Assembly (NCBI RefSeq): GCF_000018325.1
Contig: NC_009922.1
Location: 434,001-498,000 of the forward strand
DNA: 64,000 nucleotides
Origin: Alkaliphilus oremlandii OhILAs
GTDB taxonomy: Bacteria > Bacillota > Clostridia > Peptostreptococcales > Natronincolaceae
Direction of reading: 5' to 3'
In this document: in pieces, positions 33,822 to 43,038 of the stretch
Numbering within the stretch: the first letter of the stretch is position 1
How the letters are laid out: every line of letters begins with the position of its first letter
The notes under the pieces: model-generated
The model's database searches: none
Seen by the model: the letters and a program-made list of their open reading frames with translations, nothing else
Told to the model about the DNA's origin: nothing
Position numbers and translations under genes: made by a program

Positions 33822-34637
33822 ATGAATCGACATATTGTAAAGGGTGTATTGGCTGTACTCGCTTTTACCATATTCTGTGTTTGGCAGAATAATCATATTC
33901 AAATAACCGAGATCAACTATGAAAATAAGAAAATAAAAGAGGACTTGAAAGGCTATAAAATTGTCCAAATCTCAGATCTCCATAATAAAAGGTTTGGAAA
34001 AGATCAGAAAAGAATATTAAATAAAATAAAAAGTATCCATCCCAATATGATCGTCATCACTGGGGATCTAGTGGATTCTAGAAGAACGGATATGGAGGTT
34101 GCTATGGAATTTGTAAAGGGAGCAATAGAAATCGCTCCTGTTTATTACGTATCGGGCAATCATGAAATTCGGGGCAGAATATATGAAGAAGTAAAGGAGC
34201 AGCTATTGGCTGTTGGTGCAACTGTAATGGATAATGCCAAAACAGAAATAGAAGTAGGAAATAGCAAAATAGAGCTCCTTGGGTTACTGGATCCTCTTTA
34301 TAGAGGGCGTGCTTATTTAAAAAATAATTTAGAAGAATTAACGAAGGAAGAAAGTGATACTTTGAGAATTTTATTATCTCATCGACCGAACTTTATGGAA
34401 ATCTACGCAGAAAGCAAGGTAGATCTAGTATTTTCTGGCCATGCTCACGGTGGGCAGGTTCGACTACCATTTTTAGGCGGCATGATAGCTCCGGATCAAG
34501 GTTTATTTCCTAAATATACAAGTGGTACTCATACCATAGGAGATACTACCATGGTGATCAGCAGAGGCTTAGGAAATAGCATTGTGCCCATTCGAATTTT
34601 TAATCGACCAGAGATTATTGTTCTAAATCTAAAATAG
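33822..34637 (+). CDS. Membrane-anchored metallophosphoesterase (YkuE-like)
   Basis: About 271 residues. An N-terminal signal-anchor helix (about 5-22) is followed by a calcineurin-type phosphoesterase with all metal motifs: QISDLHNKRFG (Asp, His), VITGDLVDS (Asp), YVSGNHEI (Asn, His), LLSHRPN and FSGHAHGGQV. It faces outward, resembling Bacillus YkuE. Substrate unknown (phospholipid head group or UDP-sugar type have been suggested for relatives). ATG 33822 fits AAGGGG; the upstream GTG overlaps it. Confidence 0.9.
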   Translation: MNRHIVKGVLAVLAFTIFCVWQNNHIQITEINYENKKIKEDLKGYKIVQISDLHNKRFGKDQKRILNKIKSIHPNMIVITGDLVDSRRTDMEVAMEFVKGAIEIAPVYYVSGNHEIRGRIYEEVKEQLLAVGATVMDNAKTEIEVGNSKIELLGLLDPLYRGRAYLKNNLEELTKEESDTLRILLSHRPNFMEIYAESKVDLVFSGHAHGGQVRLPFLGGMIAPDQGLFPKYTSGTHTIGDTTMVISRGLGNSIVPIRIFNRPEIIVLNLK

Positions 34638-34750
34638 AATTTATCCGCTTAATTTTATAACTTGCACCATATTAAACTGAAGCGTAACTTAAATTCTTGA
34701 GTAAATAAAATGAAATTTAAAATTTAAGGTGTTGAAAATTAAGACTGTGA

Positions 34751-34756
34751 TATAAT
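34751..34756 (+). promoter_or_regulatory. Extended -10 promoter of the sigma-54 activator gene
   Basis: TATAAT at 34751-34756 preceded by TG plus one base (TGATATAAT), an extended -10. No good -35. Transcription should start near 34763, just before the two candidate activator sites. Confidence 0.5.
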
Positions 34757-34768
34757 AGAGTAGAAAGG

Positions 34769-34806
34769 TGCCGAAAAATAGGCAGATGATGCTGAAAAAA
34801 GGGCGG
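34769..34806. promoter_or_regulatory. Two candidate activator-binding sites in the activator leader
   Basis: TGCCGAAAAATAGGCAG (34769-34785) and TGCTGAAAAAAGGGCGG (34790-34806) share TGCY-N8-GGCRG and lie 21 bases apart, two helical turns. The same pattern occurs at 36249-36265 before the operon promoter. They lie downstream of the presumed transcription start, so binding here would repress the activator's own gene. Confidence 0.5.
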
Positions 34807-34813
34807 TGATGAT

Positions 34814-36226
34814 TTGAAGGATTTATTCACAAAAAAGCAGTTTGAAAAGATACTGAACCATGTGGGAGAAGGCGTTCAACTGATCGATGCACAGGGTAGA
34901 ATTGTATTCTGTAATGCCGTGGCAGCGCAATTGGATAATATACAAAGAGAAGAGGCCATCGGAAAGTATATCTTAGATATTTATCCATCCTTGACGGAAG
35001 AAACCAGTACCATTATGAGGGCCATTCGAACCAAGGAGCCTGTATTAAATGTGCAGCAAAGCTTCATTAACTATAAAGGGCATAAGATTACGACAGTGAA
35101 CTCCTCGATTCCAATTCTAGACGGAGATCGAATCTTAGGTGCTTTAGAGGTTTCAAGAGACATCACTCAGGTAAAGGCACTGTCGGAAAAGCTTTTAGAT
35201 CTCCAGGAAAAGCTATATGCCAATACGAAGTCCGTTAAAAATGCCAGAGAAAATAGCTTGGCAAAATATACGGTAAAGGACCTAATTGGTAGCAGCGATA
35301 TCATGGTAAAGCTTAAAAACAGGATTTTAAAAGCTGGAGAAACAGGTTCTCCTGTTATGGTTTTTGGGGAAACTGGTACGGGTAAGGAATTGGTTGCTCA
35401 ATCTGTGCACAATGCCAGCAAAAGACGGGAACAGCCCTTTATCGCTCAAAACTGTGCAGCTATTCCTGCCAGCCTTCTGGAGAGCATTCTATTCGGTACG
35501 GTGAAAGGGAGCTTTACGGGTGCAGAGGATCGAATCGGTTTATTTGAACTTGCAAATGGAGGCACTTTGTTTTTAGATGAGATTAACTCCATGCCACTAG
35601 AGCTACAGGCAAAGCTTTTAAGGGTACTTCAAGAAGGCTATATAAGACGAGTAGGAGATGTTCGTACGAAACATGTAGATGTTCGAATCATTACGGCGAT
35701 GAATATGGACCCCGTGGAAGCAGTTCAAACTGAGCGGCTTCGGAAGGATTTGTTCTATCGTTTAAACGTTGTGTCTATCAAAGTCCCTGATTTATCGGAG
35801 CGAAAAGGAGACATTAAGGATTTGGTTCAATTTTTCATACAGAAGTTTAACTACATGCTGCATAAGCAAGCCCTTGGTGTGACGGATGAAGTGATGAAGA
35901 TTTTCATGCTGTATGATTGGCCTGGCAATGTCAGAGAGCTGGAGCACGTTATTGAAGGGGCAATGAATGTAATGGAAGGCAGATTCATTACGGCAGAAGA
36001 CATATCCTATCAATTGCAGGGTATCGACTTGAGGGAGAAAGAGGATTGTAATACGGAAAATTTAGATTCAAAGGGATTGGACTTAAAGAGCAAGCTTGAG
36101 AAAATGGAAGAAAGGTATATCCGAGATGCCCTAGAGGATTGTCATGGCAATATTACTGTTGCTGCAAAAATATTGGGCATACCTCGGCAAACCTTACAAT
36201 ATAAAAAGATGAAATATGATTTATAA
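34814..36226 (+). CDS. PAS-containing sigma-54-dependent transcriptional activator of the lysine operon
   Basis: 470-residue enhancer-binding protein. PAS domain (about 8-118, LNHVGEGVQLIDAQG), coiled linker, AAA+ domain (about 155-390) with Walker A GETGTGKE (185-192) and the sigma-54 contact loop GSFTGA (232-237, a Ser variant of GAFTGA), then a Fis-type helix-turn-helix at the end (NITVAAKILGIPRQTL). The start is TTG 34814, the only in-frame initiation codon after the purine-rich leader. It lies directly upstream of a -24/-12 promoter and the kam genes, so it most likely senses lysine or an intermediate and activates them. Confidence 0.93.
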   Translation: MKDLFTKKQFEKILNHVGEGVQLIDAQGRIVFCNAVAAQLDNIQREEAIGKYILDIYPSLTEETSTIMRAIRTKEPVLNVQQSFINYKGHKITTVNSSIPILDGDRILGALEVSRDITQVKALSEKLLDLQEKLYANTKSVKNARENSLAKYTVKDLIGSSDIMVKLKNRILKAGETGSPVMVFGETGTGKELVAQSVHNASKRREQPFIAQNCAAIPASLLESILFGTVKGSFTGAEDRIGLFELANGGTLFLDEINSMPLELQAKLLRVLQEGYIRRVGDVRTKHVDVRIITAMNMDPVEAVQTERLRKDLFYRLNVVSIKVPDLSERKGDIKDLVQFFIQKFNYMLHKQALGVTDEVMKIFMLYDWPGNVRELEHVIEGAMNVMEGRFITAEDISYQLQGIDLREKEDCNTENLDSKGLDLKSKLEKMEERYIRDALEDCHGNITVAAKILGIPRQTLQYKKMKYDL

Positions 36227-36240
36227 AAAAGATTCCTAAA

Positions 36241-36270
36241 AAAACAACTGCTCAATTTTGGGCAGTTGTT
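36241..36270. promoter_or_regulatory. Candidate upstream activator site / hairpin
   Basis: TGCTCAATTTTGGGCAG (36249-36265) matches the TGCY-N8-GGCRG sites before the activator gene. It lies in an inverted repeat (arms ACAACTGC and GCAGTTGT) that could also be a weak terminator for the activator transcript, though no T run follows directly. It is about 140 bases upstream of the -24 element, a usual enhancer distance. Confidence 0.5.
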
Positions 36271-36401
36271 TCTCTATAAAAGCATATTATTATTTTTAAA
36301 TACCCACTATTAATTAATGCAATCAGGGAATTACATGTAAAAATGAACATTATAAAAAATAAAAAGAATTTATTCACTTATATGGGATTCATTTTAGATT
36401 T

Positions 36402-36417
36402 TGGCACAGGAATTGCA
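36402..36417 (+). promoter_or_regulatory. Sigma-54 (-24/-12) promoter of the lysine fermentation operon
   Basis: TGGCACAGGAATTGCA at 36402-36417 matches the sigma-54 consensus exactly (TGGCAC-N5-TTGCA) with invariant GG at -24 and GC at -12. It lies 54 bases before kdd and behind the sigma-54 activator gene. Confidence 0.93.
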
Positions 36418-36470
36418 CATAAATAATGTGGTTACAATGCATTAAAAAATTAATGTGAGGAGAGATAAAA

Positions 36471-37508
36471 ATGAAAAAAGGATGTCCTTACGGAACACAT
36501 AGGGTAATTGAGCCGAAAGGTGTTTTACCGCAACCAGCGCTTAAGATTTCTAATGATATGGAGATTTATGATAACGAAATATTAATTGATGTACAGACAT
36601 TGAATATAGACTCAGCCAGCTTTACTCAAATTAAAGAGGAAGCCAATGGTGATTTAGAAAAAATAAAGGAAATTATGCTAAACATTGTTGAGACAAAAGG
36701 AAAGCATCAGAATCCTGTGACTGGCTCTGGTGGAATGTTGATTGGAACCGTAGAACAAATTGGACCAGCCATGGAAGGAAAAACAAATTTAAAGGTAGGC
36801 GATAAAATTGCTACGTTAGTATCCTTATCCCTAACACCTTTGAGAATAGATCATATTAAAGAAATTCGTAAAGATATCGATCAAGTGGATATCGAGGGCA
36901 AGGCAATTTTATTTGAAAGTGGCATCTATGCTGTTATTCCTGAAGATCTTCCAGAGAACCTAGTTCTTTCTGTATTAGACGTTGCAGGAGCTCCTGCGCA
37001 AACTGCAAAGCTGGTAAGACCAGGACATACTGTAGTAATCATTGGTGGAACAGGAAAGTCTGGAATGCTCTGTTTATACGAAGCAAAAAAACGTGCCGGC
37101 GTTACTGGCAAAGTAATCTGTGTCGACTACAGCGAGAAGAATCTTGAAAGAGCAAAATCAGCGAATTTAGCAGATGCATATATTGCAGCAGATGCTACGG
37201 ATGCAGTAGGTTTAATGGAAAAAATTAAAGCTGCAACAAATGGAGAGATGGCAGATATCGTAATCAATTGCGTTAACATCCCCAATACAGAAATGGGCAG
37301 TATTTTATCTGCTAAAAATGATGGACTGGTTTACTTCTTTAGTATGGCGACAAGCTTCACAAAGGCATCTTTAGGGGCTGAAGGTGTAGGGCAAGATACA
37401 ACCATGATGATGGGGAATGGATACACCAAAGGACACGGTGAAATCGCCCTTCAAATCATGAGAGAGAGTGAAGTTCTAAATAGAATGTACCAAGAGCTAT
37501 ACGCTTAA
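36471..37508 (+). CDS. kdd: L-erythro-3,5-diaminohexanoate dehydrogenase
   Basis: NAD(P)+-dependent oxidative deamination of 3,5-diaminohexanoate to 5-amino-3-oxohexanoate, the fourth step of lysine fermentation. The 345 residues and the start MKKGCPYGTHRVIEPKGVLP are those of the Kdd family. Further marks are GSGGMLIGTVEQIG (about 84-97), the Rossmann loop VVIIGGTGKSGML (about 188-200) and MMMGNGYTKGH near the end. ATG follows GAGGAGAG. First gene behind the sigma-54 promoter; kamA follows 62 bases later. Confidence 0.95.
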   Translation: MKKGCPYGTHRVIEPKGVLPQPALKISNDMEIYDNEILIDVQTLNIDSASFTQIKEEANGDLEKIKEIMLNIVETKGKHQNPVTGSGGMLIGTVEQIGPAMEGKTNLKVGDKIATLVSLSLTPLRIDHIKEIRKDIDQVDIEGKAILFESGIYAVIPEDLPENLVLSVLDVAGAPAQTAKLVRPGHTVVIIGGTGKSGMLCLYEAKKRAGVTGKVICVDYSEKNLERAKSANLADAYIAADATDAVGLMEKIKAATNGEMADIVINCVNIPNTEMGSILSAKNDGLVYFFSMATSFTKASLGAEGVGQDTTMMMGNGYTKGHGEIALQIMRESEVLNRMYQELYA

Positions 37509-37570
37509 TTATTTGATATCTATATTTAAAGTATAAATTGATAGAATAAATTACCCGAGGAGGATTTGGT

Positions 37571-38821
37571 ATGTCTAATTATAAAAATATTGAAATGTGG
37601 GCAAATGTAACGGAAGAAGAATGGAATAACTGGCAATGGCAAGTTAAAAATAGAATCACAAATGTAGAGGACTTAAAAAAGGTAATCAATCTAACTGATG
37701 AAGAAGAAAAAGGGATCAAGGAATGTCTTAAAACATTAAGAATGGGAATTACCCCTTACTACGCTTCTTTAATGGACAAAGATGATCCGAATTGTCCAGT
37801 TAGAAAGCAAGCAGTTCCAATTATGACAGAGCTTCATAAAAGTGATGCGGATATGGATGACCCTCTTCATGAGGATGCGGATTCTCCAGTACCAGGACTA
37901 ACACACCGATATCCAAACAGAGTATTGTTATTAATCACAGACATGTGTTCTATGTACTGTAGACACTGTACAAGAAGAAGATTTGCAGGACAAAACGATA
38001 CAGCCATGCCAATGGACAGAATCGACGCTGCCATTGAGTACATCAGAAGAACACCAGAGGTAAGAGACGTTCTTTTATCTGGTGGAGACTGTCTATTAGT
38101 ATCTGATGAAAAATTAGAATATATCATCAGTAAATTAAGAGAAATTGAGCACGTTGAAATTATTCGTTTAGGAAGTAGAACACCTGTAGTTATGCCACAA
38201 AGAATTACACCAGAGCTTGTAGGTATGCTGAAGAAATACCATCCAATCTGGTTGAATACCCACTTCAATCATCCAAAGGAATTAACTGAAGAAACGAAAA
38301 GAGCGCTAACTTTATTAGCGGATGCAGGAATTCCTCTAGGAAACCAATCTGTACTTTTAAGAGGCGTTAATGATTGTGTTCATATCATGAGAGATTTAGT
38401 TCATGGATTAGTAAAAAATAGAGTAAGACCTTACTATATTTATCAATGTGACCTTTCCATGGGTATCGAGCACTTTAGAACACCGGTTTCAAAAGGAATC
38501 GAGATCATTGAAGGTTTAAGAGGTCATACATCAGGATATGCAGTACCTACATTCGTAGTAGACGCTCCTGGTGGTGGCGGAAAGATTCCAGTAATGCCAA
38601 ACTACGTAGTTTCTCAATCTCACAATAAAGTGATTCTTAGAAACTATGAAGGGGTGATTACGACTTATACAGAGCCAGAGAAGTACGTAGAAAACTGTAC
38701 TTGTCCAGTATGTAAAGGTGAGAAAAAAGTAAAGCTTCACGGTGTAGCAGGATTAATGCAAGGAAATGCAATTGCCCTTGAACCTGCCGAGCTTGACAGA
38801 CATAATCGTGGTAATAAATAA
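37571..38821 (+). CDS. kamA: Lysine 2,3-aminomutase (radical SAM)
   Basis: Converts L-lysine to L-beta-lysine using SAM, a [4Fe-4S] cluster and PLP. The 416 residues match the clostridial enzyme closely. Radical SAM cysteines are Cys126, Cys130 and Cys133 in MCSMYCRHCTRRRF, the SAM-binding glycine motif is SGGDCLLVSD (Cys in place of the common Ala), PLP Lys338 is in APGGGGKIPV, and the C-terminal zinc cysteines include CTCPVC. ATG follows GAGGAGG. A hairpin separates it from kamB. Confidence 0.97.
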   Translation: MSNYKNIEMWANVTEEEWNNWQWQVKNRITNVEDLKKVINLTDEEEKGIKECLKTLRMGITPYYASLMDKDDPNCPVRKQAVPIMTELHKSDADMDDPLHEDADSPVPGLTHRYPNRVLLLITDMCSMYCRHCTRRRFAGQNDTAMPMDRIDAAIEYIRRTPEVRDVLLSGGDCLLVSDEKLEYIISKLREIEHVEIIRLGSRTPVVMPQRITPELVGMLKKYHPIWLNTHFNHPKELTEETKRALTLLADAGIPLGNQSVLLRGVNDCVHIMRDLVHGLVKNRVRPYYIYQCDLSMGIEHFRTPVSKGIEIIEGLRGHTSGYAVPTFVVDAPGGGGKIPVMPNYVVSQSHNKVILRNYEGVITTYTEPEKYVENCTCPVCKGEKKVKLHGVAGLMQGNAIALEPAELDRHNRGNK

Positions 38822-38864
38822 AACAGCGTTATCACCGATTATATAAAGCAATCATAACAAATAA

Positions 38865-38888
38865 ATAGGAGGACTTAGGTCCTCCTAT
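38865..38888 (+). promoter_or_regulatory. Intra-operon hairpin between kamA and kamB
   Basis: Perfect 10-bp stem ATAGGAGGAC/GTCCTCCTAT (38865-38874 with 38879-38888) with a 4-base loop. There is no T run, so it is not a standard terminator. The left arm contains an AGGAGG sequence buried in the stem. It may be a processing or mRNA-stability element lowering kamB/kamC output relative to kamA. Confidence 0.55.
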
Positions 38889-38904
38889 ATTTAAGGGTGA
38901 TTCC

Positions 38905-39936
38905 ATGGCGTTATTTAATTTAATATACCCTCATTATAAGGTGGTGTCTCTCATCGGTATGGCGAAGAATGCAGGAAAAACCATGACGCTGAACCATATC
39001 ATAGAATCTGCAATGGAGCAAAATGTAACCATTGGATTGACATCAACGGGTAGGGATGGGGAGAAGGAAGATATCGTTACTAGAACGGAAAAACCAACGA
39101 TTTACGTTGAAAGAGGTACGATTATTGCCACCGCAAAGGAGCTTCTATTAAAGTGTGAAGCAAAAATAGAGATCCTCGAAGTTACGGAATATAATACTTC
39201 TTTAGGAAGTGTGGTTATAGGGCGGGTTCGTTCTGCTGGATTGATAGAACTTGCAGGACCCGATGTCAATGCCTATATGAAAGATGTCGTAGATAAAATA
39301 CGAGGTTATGGAGCGGAGCTTGTTCTGATTGATGGTGCAATCGATCGGAAAAGTGCAGCGTCTCCTTGGCTGGCCGAGGCAGCGGTCCTATCTACAGGAG
39401 CTACCATCAGCCGAAGTGTTGAAGTGGTAAAAAATGAAACGCTCCATCAAGTAGAGCTTTTCAGATTAGAACAAATTGAGGACGAAGCTGTTAAAGAAAT
39501 TGCAATGAAAATACATGAAAAAAAAGGATATGCTTTTATCAATAAAGACGGATCTGTAGAGGAATTATCCATACAGACCGCACTAAATTCAGGATGCATT
39601 ATTGGCAGTGCAATTAACGAGCATACAAAATATGTCATCGTCAGTGGTTCCTTAGTGGCGAGAACCTTAGCTGATATGATGGAGGTCTGTCCTTATTATA
39701 GGGATATTACCTTTATCGTCCAAGATGCTACGAGGATTTTTATTGACCGAAAGTATTGGAAAGCTTTTCGAATGAGAGGAGTCAAAGTGAAGGTCGTGCA
39801 CCCCATCAATCTTTTAGCCGTGACTACGAATCCATACGGGCCGGAAGGATACTTTTTTGAACCTAGGGCATTCGTAGAATTAATGAGGACTGCACTAGAC
39901 CCTATGCCTGTTATTGACGTAAAGCTGGAGGGATAG
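38905..39936 (+). CDS. kamB: KamB, P-loop protein of the lysine aminomutase cluster
   Basis: 343-residue protein conserved in lysine fermentation clusters. An N-terminal nucleotide-binding loop GMAKNAGKTM (about 18-27) and later VLIDGAIDRKSA (about 135-146) resemble a small ATPase or GTPase; there is no membrane segment. No enzymatic step of the pathway is missing that it would fill. Its place beside the MutS-like KamC and the B12-dependent KamDE suggests a chaperone or cofactor-reactivation role, as MeaB has for methylmalonyl-CoA mutase. That is inference. Start ATG follows AAGGGTGA. Confidence 0.8.
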   Translation: MALFNLIYPHYKVVSLIGMAKNAGKTMTLNHIIESAMEQNVTIGLTSTGRDGEKEDIVTRTEKPTIYVERGTIIATAKELLLKCEAKIEILEVTEYNTSLGSVVIGRVRSAGLIELAGPDVNAYMKDVVDKIRGYGAELVLIDGAIDRKSAASPWLAEAAVLSTGATISRSVEVVKNETLHQVELFRLEQIEDEAVKEIAMKIHEKKGYAFINKDGSVEELSIQTALNSGCIIGSAINEHTKYVIVSGSLVARTLADMMEVCPYYRDITFIVQDATRIFIDRKYWKAFRMRGVKVKVVHPINLLAVTTNPYGPEGYFFEPRAFVELMRTALDPMPVIDVKLEG

Positions 39937-39939
39937 AAT

Positions 39940-41472
39940 ATGTTGGATCATTGGATGAGTATTCAAACGAAGAAGGAAATCGGTCTTGTGGATGTTCTAG
40001 AGAAGCTGGTGATTATTTCAGCATATGGGTTGTGGAAGAAGAATAGCCTTCAGCCATTTTGCCCTGACAGCATACAATGCTTAAATGGGGAGCTGGAAGC
40101 CGTAGCTCAAATGAAGGGCCTCATTGAAAACAGTCCCAGTGTTTCGAACGGAATCATTCGACTTTTAAGAGAGATTAAGGATGTTCGAGGTTCCTTAGAA
40201 CGGTCTATAAGAGATGAAATACTCAATGAAGTAGAGTTATTTGAGATTAAAAATCAGCTGATGGTAATGATGGAAATTAGAAAGCTTTTACTGAAAGAGG
40301 AAAGAATCTCTATTGAAAAAGTCAAGTTGATGGAAATGGACGATATAGTAAAGCTTTTAGACCCCGAAAACTCTGGTATGAGAACCTTTTATATTTACGA
40401 TCAGTATTCCACCTTATTAACAGATATTCGGGATAAAATAGCAAATATAGAGAAACAAATGTGGATATTGAAGAAAAAAAACAAACGGGTTTTAGAAAAA
40501 GACTCGGAGGCTTCAATCCCTGAATATATAGATGAAGATTTGAATCGTTTGACCTTGGCGCTGGATCAACTAAAAATGCAGGAAGAAGAGGAAGAACTGA
40601 GAATTCGCCAATGGCTATCTCAGGAGATTAAGAATCATTATGATATTATTTTTCAAAACATCCATGCAATAGGTGAACTGGATTTCATATTGTCGAAAGC
40701 GAGATTCGCCATAGAGAGCAAATCTGTAAGACCGGAGATAATCCAAAATCAGAAGATCCGCTTTGTAGAGGGGAGGCATATTCCTTTAGAGAGCCATTTG
40801 AAAGAAAAAGGTGCTGTGTACACTCCGGTGGATATAAAAATTCATAAAGGTGTAACCGTAATTACGGGGGCAAATATGGGTGGGAAAACCATCTCTTTAA
40901 AATTAATCGCCTTAATTACAGCCATGGCGCAGCTAGGATTCTATGTTCCTGCAAAAAGTGCTACCGTAGGACTATTCGACTTTATTTATTTTTCCTCTGG
41001 GGATCAACAATCCTTGCAATCTGGACTTTCTACCTTTGGAGGAGAGATCCATGGCATCAGCCAAGTTTTAGGCAGAAATGGAGAAAAGGGTCTTTTGCTC
41101 ATCGATGAGCTGGCAAGAGGAACGAACCCTATGGAGGGATACGGGATTTCGAAAGGGATCATTACGTATTTGAAGAAATCCACCTTCATATCCATTATAA
41201 CCACACATTTTGATGGTTTGAGTAATATGGAAGATATTCAGCATCTCCAAGTGGTCGGATTAAAAAACATCAATTTGGAAGAAATGAAAAGGGAGCTATC
41301 CAAAGTAGATGGAAAGAAGCAGGTATTAGAGAAATACATGGATTATAGGCTGGAAGAAATGAAATCTTCGGCGGAGGTACCTCGAGACGCCATATTAGTA
41401 GCACGACTGATGGGACTGAACGAAGAGATTTTAAATATTGCAAAAGAAGCAGTATCAGAAGCCAATAGATAG
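39940..41472 (+). CDS. kamC: KamC, MutS-like ATPase of the lysine aminomutase cluster
   Basis: 510 residues. The C-terminal part (about 265-500) is a MutS-type ABC ATPase: Walker A TGANMGGKT (309-317), SGLSTFGGE signature, Walker B LLLIDELARGTNP and ITTHFDG. The N-terminal part is helical with long coiled-coil stretches (about 85-250, like the MutS lever) and lacks the mismatch-recognition domain. It starts three bases after kamB, so they are coupled. Not a repair protein by context; likely works with KamB on the aminomutase. Confidence 0.83.
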   Translation: MLDHWMSIQTKKEIGLVDVLEKLVIISAYGLWKKNSLQPFCPDSIQCLNGELEAVAQMKGLIENSPSVSNGIIRLLREIKDVRGSLERSIRDEILNEVELFEIKNQLMVMMEIRKLLLKEERISIEKVKLMEMDDIVKLLDPENSGMRTFYIYDQYSTLLTDIRDKIANIEKQMWILKKKNKRVLEKDSEASIPEYIDEDLNRLTLALDQLKMQEEEEELRIRQWLSQEIKNHYDIIFQNIHAIGELDFILSKARFAIESKSVRPEIIQNQKIRFVEGRHIPLESHLKEKGAVYTPVDIKIHKGVTVITGANMGGKTISLKLIALITAMAQLGFYVPAKSATVGLFDFIYFSSGDQQSLQSGLSTFGGEIHGISQVLGRNGEKGLLLIDELARGTNPMEGYGISKGIITYLKKSTFISIITTHFDGLSNMEDIQHLQVVGLKNINLEEMKRELSKVDGKKQVLEKYMDYRLEEMKSSAEVPRDAILVARLMGLNEEILNIAKEAVSEANR

Positions 41473-41483
41473 GAGGAGCAAGC

Positions 41484-43037
41484 GTGAGCAAATTAAATTT
41501 AGATCAAAATTTAATTCAAAAAGCAAGGAATGCAGCGTTTCATATCACAAACGATGTGCAGGACTTTATAGAATCTCATACAACTGTTGCAGTAGAGAGA
41601 ACGATTTGTAGACTATTAGGGATCGACGGAGTGGACGAAACAGAAACACCTCTGCCAAATGTTATCGTGGACCACATCGTACAAGGTGGTGGTCTTTCAC
41701 AAGGTGTAGCTTATTGGATCGGGAATGCTATGGTTCAAACAGGAAAGACGCCACAGGAAATTGCTGAAGCTGTTGGAAAGGGAGAGTTGGATCTCATCAA
41801 GCTTTCTGCTGGAGATCGTAGTGCCATTGCAGCTGCTATCAACGAAATTGCAGTAAAAACTGCAGATAGAATCAGAGAAAATAGAAGAACAAGAGAAAAC
41901 TATATCGATACATTAGGCGAAGGAAAAAAACCATACCTCTATGTAATTGTTGCCACTGGAAATATTTTTGAAGATGTTATTCAAGCACAATCTGCTGTAA
42001 GACAAGGGGCAGATGTTATTGCCGTTATTCGAACCACAGGACAGAGCTTACTGGACTACGTTCCTTATGGGCCTACAACGGAAGGGTTTGGTGGAACCTA
42101 CGCCACACAGGAAAACTTTAGAATCATGAGAAAAGCATTGGACGAGGTTGGAAAAGAAGTAGGTCGCTATATTAGACTTTGTAACTACTGCTCCGGACTT
42201 TGTATGCCAGAAATCGCTGCCATGGGTGCCATGGAAAGATTGGATATGATGCTCAATGATGCCCTATACGGTATTTTATTCAGAGATATCAACATGCAAA
42301 GAACATTAGTCGATCAATATTTCTCAAGAATAATCAATGGATTTGCCGGAATCATCATCAATACTGGAGAAGACAATTATTTAACCACAGCCGATGCCGT
42401 TGAAGAAGCTTATACAGTTCTTGCTTCCCAATTCATCAATGAGCAATTTGCTTTAAAAGCTGGTATTCCAGAGGAGCAAATGGGTCTTGGCCATGCTTTC
42501 GAAATGGATCCAAATCTTACAAATGGTTTCTTATTTGAATTAGCACAAGCTCAAATGGCGAGAGAAATATTCCCGAAAGCACCACTAAAATATATGCCGC
42601 CAACTAAGTTTATGACAGGCGATATATTTAAAGGGCATATTCAGAATGCATTATTCAATATTACTTCTATTTGGACGAACCAAGGAATTCAATTATTGGG
42701 AATGCTTACAGAAGCCATTCATACGCCACATATGCATGATAGAGCGTTATCCATCGATAATGCAAAATATATCTTTAATAATTGTAGAGATTTAGGGGAA
42801 GAAATAGAGTTTAAGCAAGATGGGCTAATCCAAAAGAGAGCACAAGAAGTTCTGAAGGACGCAACCGCTTTACTAGAGCAAATCGAAAAAGATGGATTAT
42901 TTGTTACCATCGAGGGTGGTAAATTTGGTGGCGTAAAAAGATCCAGAACAGGTGGTAAAGGTTTACATGGTGTAGTTAGAAAAACTGAAGGCTACTTTAA
43001 TCCTTTCATAGATTTACTTTTAAGAGGGGAGCGATAA
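41484..43037 (+). CDS. kamD: Beta-lysine 5,6-aminomutase alpha subunit
   Basis: Large subunit (517 residues) of the adenosylcobalamin- and PLP-dependent mutase converting beta-lysine to 3,5-diaminohexanoate. Family features are YVIVATGNIFEDVIQAQSA, VIRTTGQSLLDYVPYGPTTEG and LCNYCSGLCMPEIA, forming the TIM-barrel substrate site. The GTG start follows AGGAGGAG, 11 bases after kamC. Partner kamE starts one base after its stop. Confidence 0.95.
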   Translation: MSKLNLDQNLIQKARNAAFHITNDVQDFIESHTTVAVERTICRLLGIDGVDETETPLPNVIVDHIVQGGGLSQGVAYWIGNAMVQTGKTPQEIAEAVGKGELDLIKLSAGDRSAIAAAINEIAVKTADRIRENRRTRENYIDTLGEGKKPYLYVIVATGNIFEDVIQAQSAVRQGADVIAVIRTTGQSLLDYVPYGPTTEGFGGTYATQENFRIMRKALDEVGKEVGRYIRLCNYCSGLCMPEIAAMGAMERLDMMLNDALYGILFRDINMQRTLVDQYFSRIINGFAGIIINTGEDNYLTTADAVEEAYTVLASQFINEQFALKAGIPEEQMGLGHAFEMDPNLTNGFLFELAQAQMAREIFPKAPLKYMPPTKFMTGDIFKGHIQNALFNITSIWTNQGIQLLGMLTEAIHTPHMHDRALSIDNAKYIFNNCRDLGEEIEFKQDGLIQKRAQEVLKDATALLEQIEKDGLFVTIEGGKFGGVKRSRTGGKGLHGVVRKTEGYFNPFIDLLLRGER

Positions 43038-43038
43038 T

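Noticed and set aside
39940..41472. MutS2 or mismatch repair gene
   Set aside because: It has the MutS ATPase but no mismatch-binding or Smr domain and lies inside a lysine fermentation operon, coupled to kamB.
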